A stretch of DNA of 60,339 bases from Lichtheimia corymbifera B2541 (GCA_000697475.1 JNEU01000714.1:1-60339); one strand, 5' to 3'. Numbered from the stretch's first letter, positions 12,098 to 22,659 are shown. Notes: a model not told the origin generated them from the sequence alone. A program made the numbers and translations.

Positions 12098-12685
12098 TTA
12101 AAGGATGCTTAAACTGACGGTAAATTGAGACTCCTTTGTAGGTGACATAAGTACATGCTTCCCGACGACATCCAATGGTGCTTTGACAGAGCTGATCACC
12201 TCTCCTTCAAGGACTTTATCGAGGCCTTCGACTGTTTGGATCGGCATCATGCGCAGCAGCGGTTTGACAACATCCTCAGCAAGCATTTCAACACCAAATC
12301 GGAACGGGACCTACGCATTAACGGCAATTACAAAACATGGACCAAGTCTTCTGACGACTCGCGGTTTTGGACACTGCGAGGAGATTCAATCAATATCACA
12401 AAGGCGAACCTAACAGGTGCTGAAATGGTTGACTCTGCGTTGGATCATCGGTTGGCATCTTCGCGCTCAGCAGATCATTCTCTTCAACAAGCTTTGGTGG
12501 ATTCTGATGAATCAACGGTGGATACTCCTGTTCCTCATCCTGGAAGCAACAGCAAAATTGAGACCATATTATCAATCGATGATGAAACGGTGATCCTTCA
12601 CGAAGAGACAAGACCAATTCGTAAAGGAAACCCATACATATTCAAAAACACCAACATCACGCAGCTTGCAATGCTGCTGTTATGA
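11916..12685 (+). CDS. hypothetical protein, exon structure uncertain
   Basis: The last exon holds an open frame from about 12155 to the TGA at 12683-12685 (about 176 residues). It begins LPDDIQWCFDRADHLSFKDF and is acidic and Ser/Thr-rich towards the end, without membrane segments. The upstream part is inferred. A TATA box at 11842, a short first exon with ATG 11916 before GTAAGT, and an internal conserved stretch (about 11993-12076) match another locus at 26.6 kb. The conserved internal frame ends in a stop unless spliced in a way I could not settle, so the gene may simply start at ATG 12155. I do not recognise the family. Confidence 0.4.
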
Positions 12686-13632
12686 GACCCGTGTAAACCT
12701 CGACACATTTTTTACTGCCCAACCATTATTACAGCACGTGATAGTCGTTGCCATGGATAGTAGCAAACGGATTAAAGCATTGATGATATGTAACGTTTGG
12801 GTATGTACTGTATATCCGATGAGCCGTGATAGTGATACAAAAGCCATTGCGTTGTGAGAGGTTGAACAAGGATGTATGCAAATTAGCTTACTTTGATGGA
12901 ATTTACTACATCTCGCTTGCATGTGTGCAACACAGCTTTCTCGGGCGAGCCTGTGATGTTTGGGGTTTCCACGCACCTTGCTTCTTTGGCGGTTCGCACT
13001 TTCCTGTGCTTGATCTTCTTTATTTCCGACCTATGTGCAAAGGATGATGACCCAACAGGATCAAAGTTACACCGTGTTTTATCGATACCCATTTTTCGGG
13101 TTGGAGCTTGCAATAGGAAAGCATTTTGAGACTTGGGCTTTCTATCACAATAAGCAAACAACTGTCGGCATGTGCCATTATGTTTGCTTGTAGCGCATAA
13201 TAATGATGCACGCTGCTAGCATTAATTTCAGATGGAGAGAAAGAGAGGTATCATATGATGGCAAAAAGTTTTTCAAGGCATGTGTCTCAATGGGTATGCA
13301 TGCTACTTGTGCTCAAGCCTATTGGTTGAAGATCCGTCAATTCCATTAATGTGTGTGAGACATTGCTCTGTTACTGTGATGCCCTTTGTTGCTTGAACCA
13401 TCTCCACTCCACCCTCCCCCAATCAATCCCGCCTAATGCCTACAACACTACATGTCATGGAACCCCTTAACATGGCTAATCGTGTGCACGTGCTGAGATT
13501 CTTTTACATGAAGTACAGAATTCTCTTATAATAAGGCGTAGAATGGCAAAAAAGTATAAAACCGCCCATGATCCCGGTGTTCATCCCTCTTTTTTTTTCC
13601 TTGTACACGTTCGTTTCTAGAAGACTGCTGTC
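12686..13632. other. intergenic region upstream of the acid phosphatase gene
   Basis: About 950 bases without a supported gene. Overlapping frames at 12.83-13.16 kb on both strands have no recognisable content. The proximal 100 bases hold the TATA box at 13555 and a T-rich tract before the phosphatase start. Confidence 0.5.
13555..13561 (+). promoter_or_regulatory. TATA box of the purple acid phosphatase gene
   Basis: TATAAAA 72 bases before the ATG at 13633, followed by a pyrimidine-rich leader. The spacing fits a short 5' untranslated region. Confidence 0.6.
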
Positions 13633-15440
13633 ATGAAACGATTGCTTTTTATTTTCGGTGCATGGGCGGTATCCGCAATAGCATCACCAAGTCTTTTGGG
13701 TCGTGCTGACAAAGAACAAGAGGAACCTGCTGGTAGCCCTGGCTTGATGACGGTGCCTGACAAGTTCAATACTGCATTGGGGGTGGATTGGAATCGTACT
13801 TATGGCCAAACGGAACCTCAACAAATCCACTTGTCGTTTGGATCTGATTCCAAATACGCACGTATCCAATTCGCCACCCTATCCCCCATTGATCAAGCTG
13901 TCCTCAAGTATTGGCCAAAGAGTCGCCATGTTTCGACATCCAGCAAAAAGCCTGTTACCCATCTCAGGGGCGAGGTACATATTCTAAGGCGTTCGAGGGA
14001 TTAGTAGGAAAAGGAGATTGACGTTGTATATATATTGTTGTTGTATAGAGCTGGACTTTTACTGATGGTGGTGCTTTGCAACGTGAATTGTATATGCACA
14101 TGATTAAGACCAAGAATCTCAAGGCAGCTACCGTTTATGCTTACCAGGTCGGCGCAACCACATGCAACGGTACAGAATGGGGTCCTGAACTTGAATTCCA
14201 CACTGCAAGCAAGGAGGATGAATTTAGCTTCTTATCGATCGGCGATATGGTACGTAGTAAAGCAGAATCATGTTACACACACACACACGCATGGCTCATT
14301 GATTACATTTTATATGTATACAGGGTGTCAATAACGCGGTATCTATGCCACATTTGGTTGATTTCGCAAAGACCCACAAGTATGATTTTGTTACATTGTC
14401 TGGAGATCAGGTAAATAATTTGGGGGGAGGATTAGGGCTGTTGACGGGGTTATGTATCAAGTAAGGGGGCGTCAAGATCTTCGAGCCTTCATGCATATGT
14501 CTAATTTCGATGATGGCGATCAATAATAGGCATATGACATGGCCGATTTCAATGGTATCAAAGGTGATGAATACATGAACATGGTCCAAGAACTTTTTGC
14601 CCGTGTACCTTACATGGGTGTGCCCGGTAACCATGAACGTGCTTACAACTTTTCGCATTATATCAACAGGTACATATAATAACCGAGTTGTTGGGTATGT
14701 GTGTAAGCTAATCCTGTTTCCGAAATCATAGATATGCAACCCTGCCGCATAAGGAATCGCACTTTGCTAATCCATTGATGTATTCTTTTGATTACAAGTC
14801 TTTGCATCTCATTTCCTTTTCGACCGAGATTTATTTCTATGGCACCCCTGAGGAAGTGCAGACAGCAATCAATTGGTTGGAGGCTGATTTGGTGGAAGCC
14901 AACAAGCATCGTCAGCAGCGACCCTGGATTGTACTGATTACCCATCATCCCTTATATTGCAGTGCGCCGAGTGAAGATTGTACAAGTAAGGCTCAACTCA
15001 TCCGTGATGGTTTCAACAATACTGGATTTGGTGCATTGGAGCCATTATTGCTTAAATACAACGTGGATGTTGTGATTGCGTAAGTAATAGTAAGTTGGAT
15101 GTTTATTGATCTTATCTCACACCACTGTGTATGTAAATATAGAGGCCATGTACATAATTATGAACGTACTCTACCAATAGCAAAGGGCCAAGTGACCAGC
15201 CAATCATATCATCAGCCCAAATCCTATATGCAGGTCATTGTAGGAAACGTGGGTCAACCTGAAGGTGCCGAGAGCTTTAATACTACAGGACCATGGGCAG
15301 ACTGGTCAGCCAAACGTTACGATGGCAACGGATTTTCCACAGTCAAGGTGACCTCAGAGACTTTTAGCATGACTCATCATCAAGCAAACCATGATGGTAC
15401 TTTGGGTTCTGTGATTGATTCTTTTACTATCTCAAAGTAG
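13633..15440 (+). CDS. secreted purple acid phosphatase (metallophosphoesterase)
   Basis: About 500 residues from six or seven exons. A signal peptide occupies residues 1-18 (MKRLLFIFGAWAVSAIAS). An N-terminal fibronectin-like domain follows (TYGQTEPQQIHLSFGSD). The dimetal phosphoesterase motifs appear in order: GDMG (split by an intron at about 14249), GDQAYD (split at about 14410), GNHE, HHPLY and GHVHNYER. These are the seven Fe/Mn/Zn ligands of purple acid phosphatases, including the ligand Tyr in GDQAY. The family hydrolyses phosphate monoesters at acid pH outside the cell or in the vacuole and is usually induced by phosphate starvation. Several sequons suggest glycosylation. The stop TAG (15438-15440) is only 48 bases from the next ATG. 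Confidence 0.95.
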
Positions 15441-15488
15441 TCGTGTAGTTAGAGCCAATAAATATAACCTTAATTTTCTTCTTCCATC

Positions 15489-16892
15489 ATGTCTTTTCGT
15501 TTCCTCAAAGGGCTGGGCCCACACATTCACAACCAATGGCACACCTCCTCAGCAACACGCACTCTCATTAACCCACGCACAAGACAGCCGCTCTTGACAG
15601 TGCATGACGCTACACGTGAACACGTTCAACAAGCTATTTATTCTGCAAGAAATGCACAGTCGTCATGGCAACAAACAAGTGGAAGTGAACGAAGGGATGC
15701 ACTCCTTGGCATTGCGAATGCTGTCGAACGCCATTATGAAGAAATGACCGAGCTTGAAATGATACAGACTGGCAAGGTGCGTGAGGATGCTGCTGGAGAA
15801 GTTGGAGATACGATTGAATGCCTACGTTTCTTTGCTGGACATGCAGACAAGGCCTATGGACAAACGTTGACCACGAATGGATTGCATATGATGACGAAAC
15901 GGGAGCCTTGTGGCGTTGTTGGATTGATTACTTCATTCAATTATCCATTGATGTTGGCTGCATGGAAGGTGGCTCCGGCTCTTGCTGCTGGTAACTGTGC
16001 TATTTTGAAGCCTGCTCCTCAAACACCATTGACATCACTTGCCCTATCTCAGTTGGCTGCTCCTTTTTTGCCGCCTGGTGTATTATCCGTCATTCCTGGT
16101 GGTACAGATGTGGGTCGCACGTTGCTTGCTGATGGCCATCTCGACAAGGCTAGCTTTACCGGATCGACTCCAGCAGGTCAAGCTATTATGCGTGATCTCA
16201 GCGACCAATTATGTCCGGTCATTCTTGAATGTGGTGGCAAAAATGCAGCTATTGTACTTCGCGATGCTGACATTGACAAGGCTGCAAGTCATATCGCTCT
16301 AGGTGCATTCTCAAATGCTGGTCAAAACTGCTGTGCCGTCTCACGTGTCCTGGTCCATCGCTCGGTTCATGATGCTTTCCTGGACGCTCTTCAACGAGAA
16401 TCACAACAAATCCAACTTGGTCCTTTGATCGATCAACAACAATATGAGCGTGTACGTCGTGCGATTGATACAACTGATCTATCACCTTGGTGGAAACGCA
16501 ATGATGATAATGATGATGCCTTGAATGCTGGATTCTATGTTCCGCCTACTATCTTCACTCAAGTCCCAGACAATGCTCCTCTCGCCACCGAGGAAATTTT
16601 CGGCCCAGTATTGACCGTACTCGAACCTTTTGATGATATCACCTCGGCTATTCAACGCGCTAATGCTTCACCCTATGGATTGGCAGCTGGTGTCTTCGGA
16701 CATGATCTTGTCGTGGCAAATCGTGTTGCGTCATCTTTACGTGTCGGCTATGTATGGATCAACACTTACAATTACATGCCTCCTTATGCTCCCTTTGGTG
16801 GTCGTAAGCTATCGGGTATCGGCAAAGACCTTGGGCAAGCTGCATTGGACGAATTCACTTTTACCAAGAGCATCGTTGTCGGCATTGAATAG
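15489..16892 (+). CDS. NAD(P)-dependent aldehyde dehydrogenase, single exon
   Basis: An uninterrupted 467-residue ALDH-superfamily enzyme, unusual here for having no intron. Family motifs are present: FTGSTPAGQ (cofactor binding), the general-base segment LECGGKN in place of the usual ELGGK(S/N) (Glu kept, Leu replaced by Cys), the catalytic cysteine in NAGQNCCAV, and EEIFGPVL near the C-terminus. Overall it resembles betaine-aldehyde/aminobutyraldehyde or semialdehyde dehydrogenases, but the substrate cannot be decided from sequence. It oxidises an aldehyde to an acid with NAD+ or NADP+. It lies only 48 bases downstream of the phosphatase stop, so its promoter must overlap that gene's 3' end. 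ATG 15489 is the first in-frame start. Confidence 0.93.
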   Translation: MSFRFLKGLGPHIHNQWHTSSATRTLINPRTRQPLLTVHDATREHVQQAIYSARNAQSSWQQTSGSERRDALLGIANAVERHYEEMTELEMIQTGKVREDAAGEVGDTIECLRFFAGHADKAYGQTLTTNGLHMMTKREPCGVVGLITSFNYPLMLAAWKVAPALAAGNCAILKPAPQTPLTSLALSQLAAPFLPPGVLSVIPGGTDVGRTLLADGHLDKASFTGSTPAGQAIMRDLSDQLCPVILECGGKNAAIVLRDADIDKAASHIALGAFSNAGQNCCAVSRVLVHRSVHDAFLDALQRESQQIQLGPLIDQQQYERVRRAIDTTDLSPWWKRNDDNDDALNAGFYVPPTIFTQVPDNAPLATEEIFGPVLTVLEPFDDITSAIQRANASPYGLAAGVFGHDLVVANRVASSLRVGYVWINTYNYMPPYAPFGGRKLSGIGKDLGQAALDEFTFTKSIVVGIE

Positions 16893-17317
16893 ATTCTCGG
16901 TCATTATCAACATTAATAAACAACATAATTGAGACACAACCATGATCATCAATGCATTTGTTTTTTATTTGTTACATCTGCGAGTCTTGTTTTAAGGTAA
17001 GACACCATCTATATGATGCTGCTATGTAATCCATCAACTTGCAAGGTGATCTGATATATGGATGATAGGATGATGATGATGATGATACGCATATACACCA
17101 TCTGACGAAAGCACCTACTACAGCAAGTCATGTGTACGAGGGGTAAGTAACCATGTGGATTGCGTGGCAGGTCTACTGACCCTGGGGTTCTCCCAGGCCA
17201 TTTAAATTAGATAGGTTTCGAATACCTCCTCCTTCTTTGTCCGTGCATTCATCCCTTCCTGTTTCTGATACGTATTCCTCATCGACCACGCTCCTCTTTT
17301 TTCTCTCTCTTTATACA
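16893..17317. other. intergenic region
   Basis: About 425 bases between same-strand genes. A short GATGAT repeat lies near 17066-17085, and a C/T-rich leader precedes the next start at 17318. No gene seen. Confidence 0.5.
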
Positions 17318-18765
17318 ATGTCTGGTAAGTGGATATTCATTCTTGGATTGGGTGGATCATCGTAATGCTGAATTTTACATATTTAGACCACTACCATCTT
17401 TACAAATTCCTGAATGATCGCCGCAGTGGATCAACGCACAGACGTTTCGGTTATCAACATGTACATCAATATACCAGAGCACCAAGCACATCGATCCTTA
17501 CCGAAGATCCCATTCAAATCAAGCATTATGACAAGATATTTTCATCAGCATGGATCAGTGAGTGCATACGACAATGATCCACTTTTGTAATTTGCTAAAT
17601 CATTGCATTGTAGGCGATGATCGAGTAGTGGTTGGCACCAAAGACAATAAGGTAAGAGAGTGGGATAGAGCAGCACAACCGTTCCGTGAATTCATTCATG
17701 CTCTTTATTGGGAACAATAGTTACTTGCTATTGACACTATGGATCATACGCTCACGGATATCCCCTTTGCAATTACCATGCCAGCAATACCCACCTCTTC
17801 TCCTACTACAACAAAGCATCAACAATTCGAACGCGAGCCTGTGACACCGTCCAGCATTCCATCAAGACGATTCTCCAAATGTGAGGGAATACGCAGCCTA
17901 GCAACCAATCCCTCACGCACGCTATTGGCAGTTGCCGTTGCTGATCCACCTTGTGTTATGATATACCGATTGCCAGAACTGACATTCCTCAGCACCACAG
18001 CACAAGAACATCGAGATGCAGTATTTAGTGTACAATGGATTGATGATACGGCATTTATTACTGGGTCACGCGATGGTACTATGGGTTTATGGGGAATTGG
18101 GACTGCAAAGCGATGGAAAACCAGTGGTCGGGTGCGTGATGTCAAAATGATGAATACACACGAAGCTGCCAGTTTGAGCTCAAGTGGCAACGTGGAGATA
18201 TGGAACATTCATACGCAACAAAAGGTAAATAAGATAAAAGAAATGATGACTTTATATATAACTACTATAACAACAGGAACGTCATATGCCATTATGGCGG
18301 ACACGGGAATTGGTTTGCATGGCACAACAACAGCACTTGCTTGCCGTAGGATCCCAAGAACATGTGACATTACTGGATACTCGTACTGGAAGAGACTATC
18401 GTTCCCACATGCACGAATTCCTCTCGCAGGATCAAGATTGGGGTGTACGTTCACTTGAATTGCGCGATCATATCGTTACGTGTGGTGGTGGTCGTGGCAG
18501 AATATCGTTTTATGACGTACGCAATCATGCATTTGTTCCTTCGTCGTCGTCAGGCCAACCATATCAAAGTGTCTCGGAAGGATGGTTTGATGAATCCAGC
18601 CACGTATATCGCAACTACTTTTATGGCCAACATCGATTGACACCTCAAGCTGTATATACCCTTGCTTATAGTCCGGATAACGATGCCAAGCTCTTTACAG
18701 GTGGTGGCCCTATACAGAGTTCCCTTAAAGGCTGTCATGCAGCTCTGTGGACGTGTTACAACTAG
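17318..18765 (+). CDS. WD40 protein, DCAF12-like (putative CUL4-DDB1 substrate receptor)
   Basis: Five exons: 17318-17324, 17387-17557, 17614-17651, 17721-18224 and 18277-18765, giving 402 residues. Exon 1 codes only MS plus one base. The protein has WD40-type blades (SVQWIDDTAFITGSRDGTMG; SGNVEIWNIH; HLLAVGSQEHVTLLDTRTG; GGGRGRISFYDVR). A late segment, TGGGPIQSSLKGCHAALW, closely resembles the C-terminus of animal DCAF12. DCAF12 recruits substrates with acidic C-termini to the CRL4 ubiquitin ligase; whether the fungal protein does so is inference. The N-terminus KFLNDRRSGS is also DCAF12-like. An insert of about 35 residues (TSSPTTTKHQ onwards) looks disordered. Stop TAG is at 18763-18765. 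Confidence 0.8.
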
Positions 18766-18974
18766 ACATTGGTATATATAATAAACACTGAACAGTGCAT
18801 AAAGCTACAATGGAGCCAGATTCATCTCGTTTTGAGCGTTGCAATATGCAGAGCGCTAAACCACAACTTGTCAATCATCAAATCTTAATAGCCCCGATAT
18901 AAAAGCCACCACCACCACCACAATAAAGAGTTCAAGAACTCATTTTTTTCATTTTATCATTTGCTTTTTGAATT

Positions 18975-19162
18975 GGGTCGGCGTCACACAGCTGACAGTG
19001 TCAGGCCGCGGACACCTGTGGTCCTCTTGATGGCAAGCCAGAGCAAAAGGACCGGGCGTAAAAAATTAGATTAACAACGAGTGGATCGGAATCCACATTA
19101 TAGTTGTTAAACTATAAAGAACAGATACTACACTTGATCTTAGCCAAAAGGCCTGAGAGGAT
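18975..19162 (-). ncRNA. U2 spliceosomal snRNA
   Basis: Read on the minus strand, the sequence GGCCTTTTGGCTAAGATCAA followed by GTGTAGTATCTGTTCT is the invariant 5' part of U2. It includes the branch-point-pairing GUAGUA. Downstream lie the stem-loop II region, an Sm site (AATTTTTTAC) and stem-loops III and IV (closing CGGC...GCCG near 18979). The length of about 188 nt fits U2. The 5' end is placed by homology, with ATCCTCTCA in place of the usual ATCGCTTCTC, so stem I is slightly altered. The 3' end is approximate within a few bases. Confidence 0.96.
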
Positions 19163-19190
19163 GCCGTTCATCGAGTTGCAAGATGGGCGC

Positions 19191-19199
19191 CTTTTTATA
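19191..19199 (-). promoter_or_regulatory. TATA box of the U2 snRNA gene
   Basis: On the minus strand TATAAAAAG lies 29-37 bases upstream of the inferred U2 5' end at 19162, the position expected for a Pol II TATA element. Confidence 0.65.
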
Positions 19200-19685
19200 G
19201 TTTTTGGGAGGTGACTGCGGTGACCGGTGCTGAGAGTGAATACCCTTCGTAAACGTTCCATCGAAGTCTTTAGCGTCTAAATTCAGACCAATCGTGCATT
19301 CCCTGCGCCTCGTTTCAAAAATTGCCTTTTTTGTGAATCCTTATCGGCCTGTCAACCTCTCTCCATGCATAAACACCATGATCCTCTTCCCCTTTCATCA
19401 TTTGTTTTCATATGAGCATGGTGACTTATACATGGAAACGAGAGCTGTAGATAGCAAAAGCACCATGAATAAAGCAACCCATCTTTTGCACCACACCACT
19501 GCTTTGCAACATTGATTTAAGCGTCCTTTAACCAACACATTATAACTAGTAATCACTAGATCTAGTGGTGATTTCAAACAGAGATTGCTGCATAAACCTT
19601 AAAAGCAAACGCGTCCAAGAAGAAAAGCCACTCTCATTTTCTTTCAGGTCTACCATAGTACTCCTCGATTTATTCAATTCATAAA
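19200..19685. other. U2 upstream region and following gap
   Basis: About 490 bases. The first 60 bases or so should be U2 promoter. The rest contains no recognised gene. A short near-palindrome (AACTAGTAATCACTAGATCTAGT, split here as AACTAGTAAT then CACTAGATCT) lies at about 19545-19568. Confidence 0.4.
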
Positions 19686-20008
19686 GACTATGCCTAAGAA
19701 CCTATCGAGATTCACCATCGGTGTGCGAGTGTCGTTTTGCCTCGTGCCTTAAAACTGAACGCGACGCCATAAAGTTCAGCACCACGAAAAGAAGTCAGGT
19801 GCGTTTGCACGGCCTTATTACTGCTATCGAAGTCCCAGGACAGTCGTCCATTGATGTGATCGATGTCGATATGTTTGCTGGATTGCAAGACAACGGCCTT
19901 TCCTTTGCCCACCTACATATGGCGGATCGCTTTGTAGTTTGCCTAATGGGGATCATTGGCAGTACCTGCATAGGGCACCTGGATACCCCTTGCCATCACT
20001 TGATATAA
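19686..20008 (+). other. possible partial coding frame, no start codon
   Basis: An open frame with protein-like composition (CECRFASC, then HGLITAIEVPGQSS and FAGLQDNGLSFAHLHMADRF) runs from about 19685 to the TAA at 20006. No in-frame ATG exists at its start, so an upstream exon would be needed and none was found. It may be part of a gene continuing into the 20064-20558 frame, or a decayed gene. Both stretches contain Cys-x-Cys clusters. Confidence 0.3.
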
Positions 20009-20063
20009 ATCCTTGACACCCATTGTTGGTGGATACTGCCTCACACATTAGCCAACTACCCAT

Positions 20064-20558
20064 ATGAAAAAGAATAAAATGCGTCGGTAAGTCCTTTCAA
20101 ATACATATCATAATCTCTGTTAATTCGCGTCTTATAGATTTGGATTTGCGCATTTCACCACCGCCGACTTCTTCGCGTTCTACAGCGACGCCTGCAACTG
20201 CCAGGATGTTTGCAGGCGCCTTAGAGGTGCAAAATTCTCAGTGGGCCATGCCAAAGACTTCCCTGATCCTGACAAGGGTGGACGTGAGGTGGAATACGTG
20301 GTAAGCCTGGTTGACTTCAATCTCATACGAGTATTATAACTTATGAATGTGATCATCATATAGCCACCAACATCGTTCGCCAACATGGAAGTGTTACCAA
20401 GGGAATTCCCTTTCTGCCGGTGTCCTGTTGTCGTTGAGGAGGACAATCGTCTCGAACGGTTGAAGAAGAAGAGACGTTCGGTCAAAACTCACCTTGATGC
20501 TTTGGACAAGTTGATTGCGTCCACTGCCAATAAAAATCCTTCTTGGTTGTTCTGTTGA
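20064..20558 (+). CDS. hypothetical small Cys-containing protein abutting the repeat block
   Basis: A three-exon model. Exon 1 at 20064-20086 encodes MKKNKMR plus part of a codon, followed by GTAAGT. Exon 2 runs from about 20139 to 20299, and exon 3 from about 20364 to the TGA at 20556-20558. The product of about 125 residues has HFTTADFFAFYSDACNCQDV, FPFCRCPVVVEED and a Lys/Arg-rich helix (RLERLKKKRRSVKTHLDALD). It has no membrane segment and I do not recognise it. The TGA overlaps by two bases the first bases (GAAGACCCCAC) of a repeat found several more times downstream, so the natural 3' end may have been replaced by the element. The upstream frame at 19.7-20.0 kb may be part of the same gene. 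Confidence 0.45.
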
Positions 20559-21345
20559 AGACCCCACGTTTCATTGTAGTTAGTTATGGGCATCTTTGTG
20601 TTTTACATATGCTGTAAGCGTGATGCTATATGACAGGTGGTCTTTGTTGATTGTCAAGTAGCTTGAGTTTAATAGAACCAAAGGTGCAGAGGGACGTGTT
20701 TGTGTAGCACATCTGTTTGGGGTGAATAGAAAGGGCGAATGCATGATAGTTAATGGGCGATTCAATAAGTCATACATCGGCAGCTAACATGCACTTTTTT
20801 TCCATGCCCGGCTTTTGCTCAACCCACATGATGGGAATGATGCACCTGCTCCAGACATTCATCTCCATCATTCAACTTTCTTGATCCGAGCTGATTTGAC
20901 CGAGTTACGCTCAAATAAAGAGACATCAGTTGAGGTAGATAGTGCATGCTGCATGTGTGTGCTGATGTACTCTTTGTTTGAGCGTAACTCGGTCAAATCA
21001 GCTCGGATCAAGAAAGTTGAATGATGGAGGTGAATGTCTGGAGCAGGTGCATCATTTCCATCAAGTAAATTGGGCAAAAGCTGGGAATGAGAAAAAGTAC
21101 ATGTTAGCTGCCAATGTATGCATTGGAAATGACGTTGGCGTACCTGCCATGCATTGTCCCTGAAGTGCTGACTTTTTAGCTCAGGTACACAAACTCGCCT
21201 CTCTGCATCTTTGGCTCTATTAGGCTCTAGCTACTTGACAATCACCAAAGACCACTTGTCATTTACCACCACGCTTACAGCATATGTAAAACACAAAGTT
21301 GCCCATAACTAAAAATTCTACAATGAAATGTGGGGTCTTCAATCG
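20557..21345. repeat. inverted repeat 1 (axis about 20.95 kb, arms about 390 bp)
   Basis: The two arms pair along most of their length. CTTGATCCGAGCTGATTTGA at 20880 matches its complement ending at about 21012, GGCAGCTAACATG at about 20781 pairs with CATGTTAGCTGCC near 21101, and GAAGACCCCAC at 20557 pairs with GTGGGGTCTTC at about 21335-21345. The inner 100 bases of each arm are close to identical. Similarity falls outward with small gaps. Confidence 0.85.
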
Positions 21346-21690
21346 AACAAAGTTGCGCGGCTGGGTCAAGCGCACCTTGTGTGCAAGTTTCACGATCGTC
21401 GTGGCCATTCTCAGATTCACCCAATGTCACCACCAGCCTCGTCGAAAAAAGTTCGAGGTCGACCTGATCTACTTTGGCTGGTGGTGACATTGGGTGAATC
21501 TGAGAATGGCCACGACGATCGTGAAACTCCTACACAAGGTGCGCTTCACCCCGCCGCGCAACTTTGTTCGATTGAAGACCCCACATTTCATTGTAGAATT
21601 TTTAGTTATGGATATCTTTATGTTTTTACTATGCTGTAACCATGATGCTATATGGAGAGTGGCCTTTGTTCATTGTGAAGTATCATGCAA
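21225..21690. repeat. inverted repeat 2 (axis about 21.46 kb), nearly perfect
   Basis: GTGGCCATTCTCAGATTCAC at 21401 pairs with its complement ending at 21513. The match continues outward through CGAACAAAGTTGCGCGG and GAAATGTGGGGTCTTC with only a few mismatches over about 150 bases. It shares its left arm with the right arm of inverted repeat 1, so the two palindromes overlap. The high identity suggests recent formation or gene conversion. Confidence 0.85.
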
Positions 21691-21839
21691 AGGAGCTATG
21701 TGACACAATGAAGTCCCTCTGCATCTTCCGCTCTATCAGGGTCAAGCTACTTCACAATGAACAGACACCACCTTTCCTATGGCATCACGCTTACAGCATA
21801 GGTAAAACATGAAGGTACCTGTTTCTACAAATCTTCATA

Positions 21840-22460
21840 TTGATGTGTAGAGGCTTTATGAGAACGATCTTGATCAGCATGCCCGAGAGCACCTCCTGAC
21901 CAAGTTTCGACGTCGCCATGGGCAATATCGGCGCGCACGGCCGTATACCCTATTTATTATTTCCATCCATTTGTCGTCTCTCCTACATTCAAGGTTTTCA
22001 TAATGAACTCTGGGGTCTTTATGGGAACGAAATTGCTCGGCGTGGTCCAAAGGATGTTGTGTGAAAGTTTCAGGTTCGAGGTGGGCAACCTCGGCGAGCA
22101 GGAGCGTCTACCCTACTTTTCTCCTACATTTGGGCTGGCCGGCATTCAAAACGGTCATAATGAACCATGCTGTTTTAAAATGAATGGAGTTGATCAGCAT
22201 GTCCCAGAGAACCTTCTGACCAAGTTTCAAGTGCGAAATGGGGAATCCCAAGAAACTACATACTAATTGACTTTTTCATAAATCCGGCGCTTTCCCAATT
22301 TCCGCCCATCATAGTAAACCCCACATTATGCTCTCCCTTTCGAAATTTTCAAATGAAGTGTGGGTTCTTTATTAAGACAAAGTTGTTCAGAATGTCCTAG
22401 AGCATATTGTGTGAAAGTTTGAGGTTCGAGACAGGCAATTCCAATATGTATCATGCATTG
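21840..22460. repeat. tandem units of about 155-190 bp in the left arm
   Basis: Successive diverged copies begin near 21845, 22000, 22160 and 22350. Each has a core of the type AATGAA..TGGG.TCTTTAT, then GAACAAA.TTG, and a second core AAGTTTCAGGTTCGA..TGGGCAA about 60 bases later. Spacers between units are less conserved. Another copy of the unit is embedded in inverted repeat 2 (about 21320). Confidence 0.7.
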
Positions 22461-22659
22461 ATATCGGTGTATATGGATATGTCTGACTGCCTGACAGATT
22501 TAATTTCAACCTCTTCCACTCCCACTTTATTTCCCACTTCTTCCCATTATCAACTGTTGCCCCATTCAACTATAACTATAACCTGCGAACGATTGTCCTG
22601 CTTCATCCCACCATGTCAATGCTACGACTGGCTTGATCCGATTGTCTTGGACTGAATGG

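Noticed and set aside
20815..21077. Two overlapping ORFs on opposite strands encoding almost the same peptide (HDGNDAPAPDIHLHHSTF type)
   Set aside because: This is the automatic result of a palindrome, not two genes. Kept only as evidence for the inverted repeat.
21275..21639. ORFs on both strands with the shared peptide VVTLGESENGHDDRE
   Set aside because: Mirror-image translation of the near-perfect palindrome at axis 21.46 kb. No start context or splice support.
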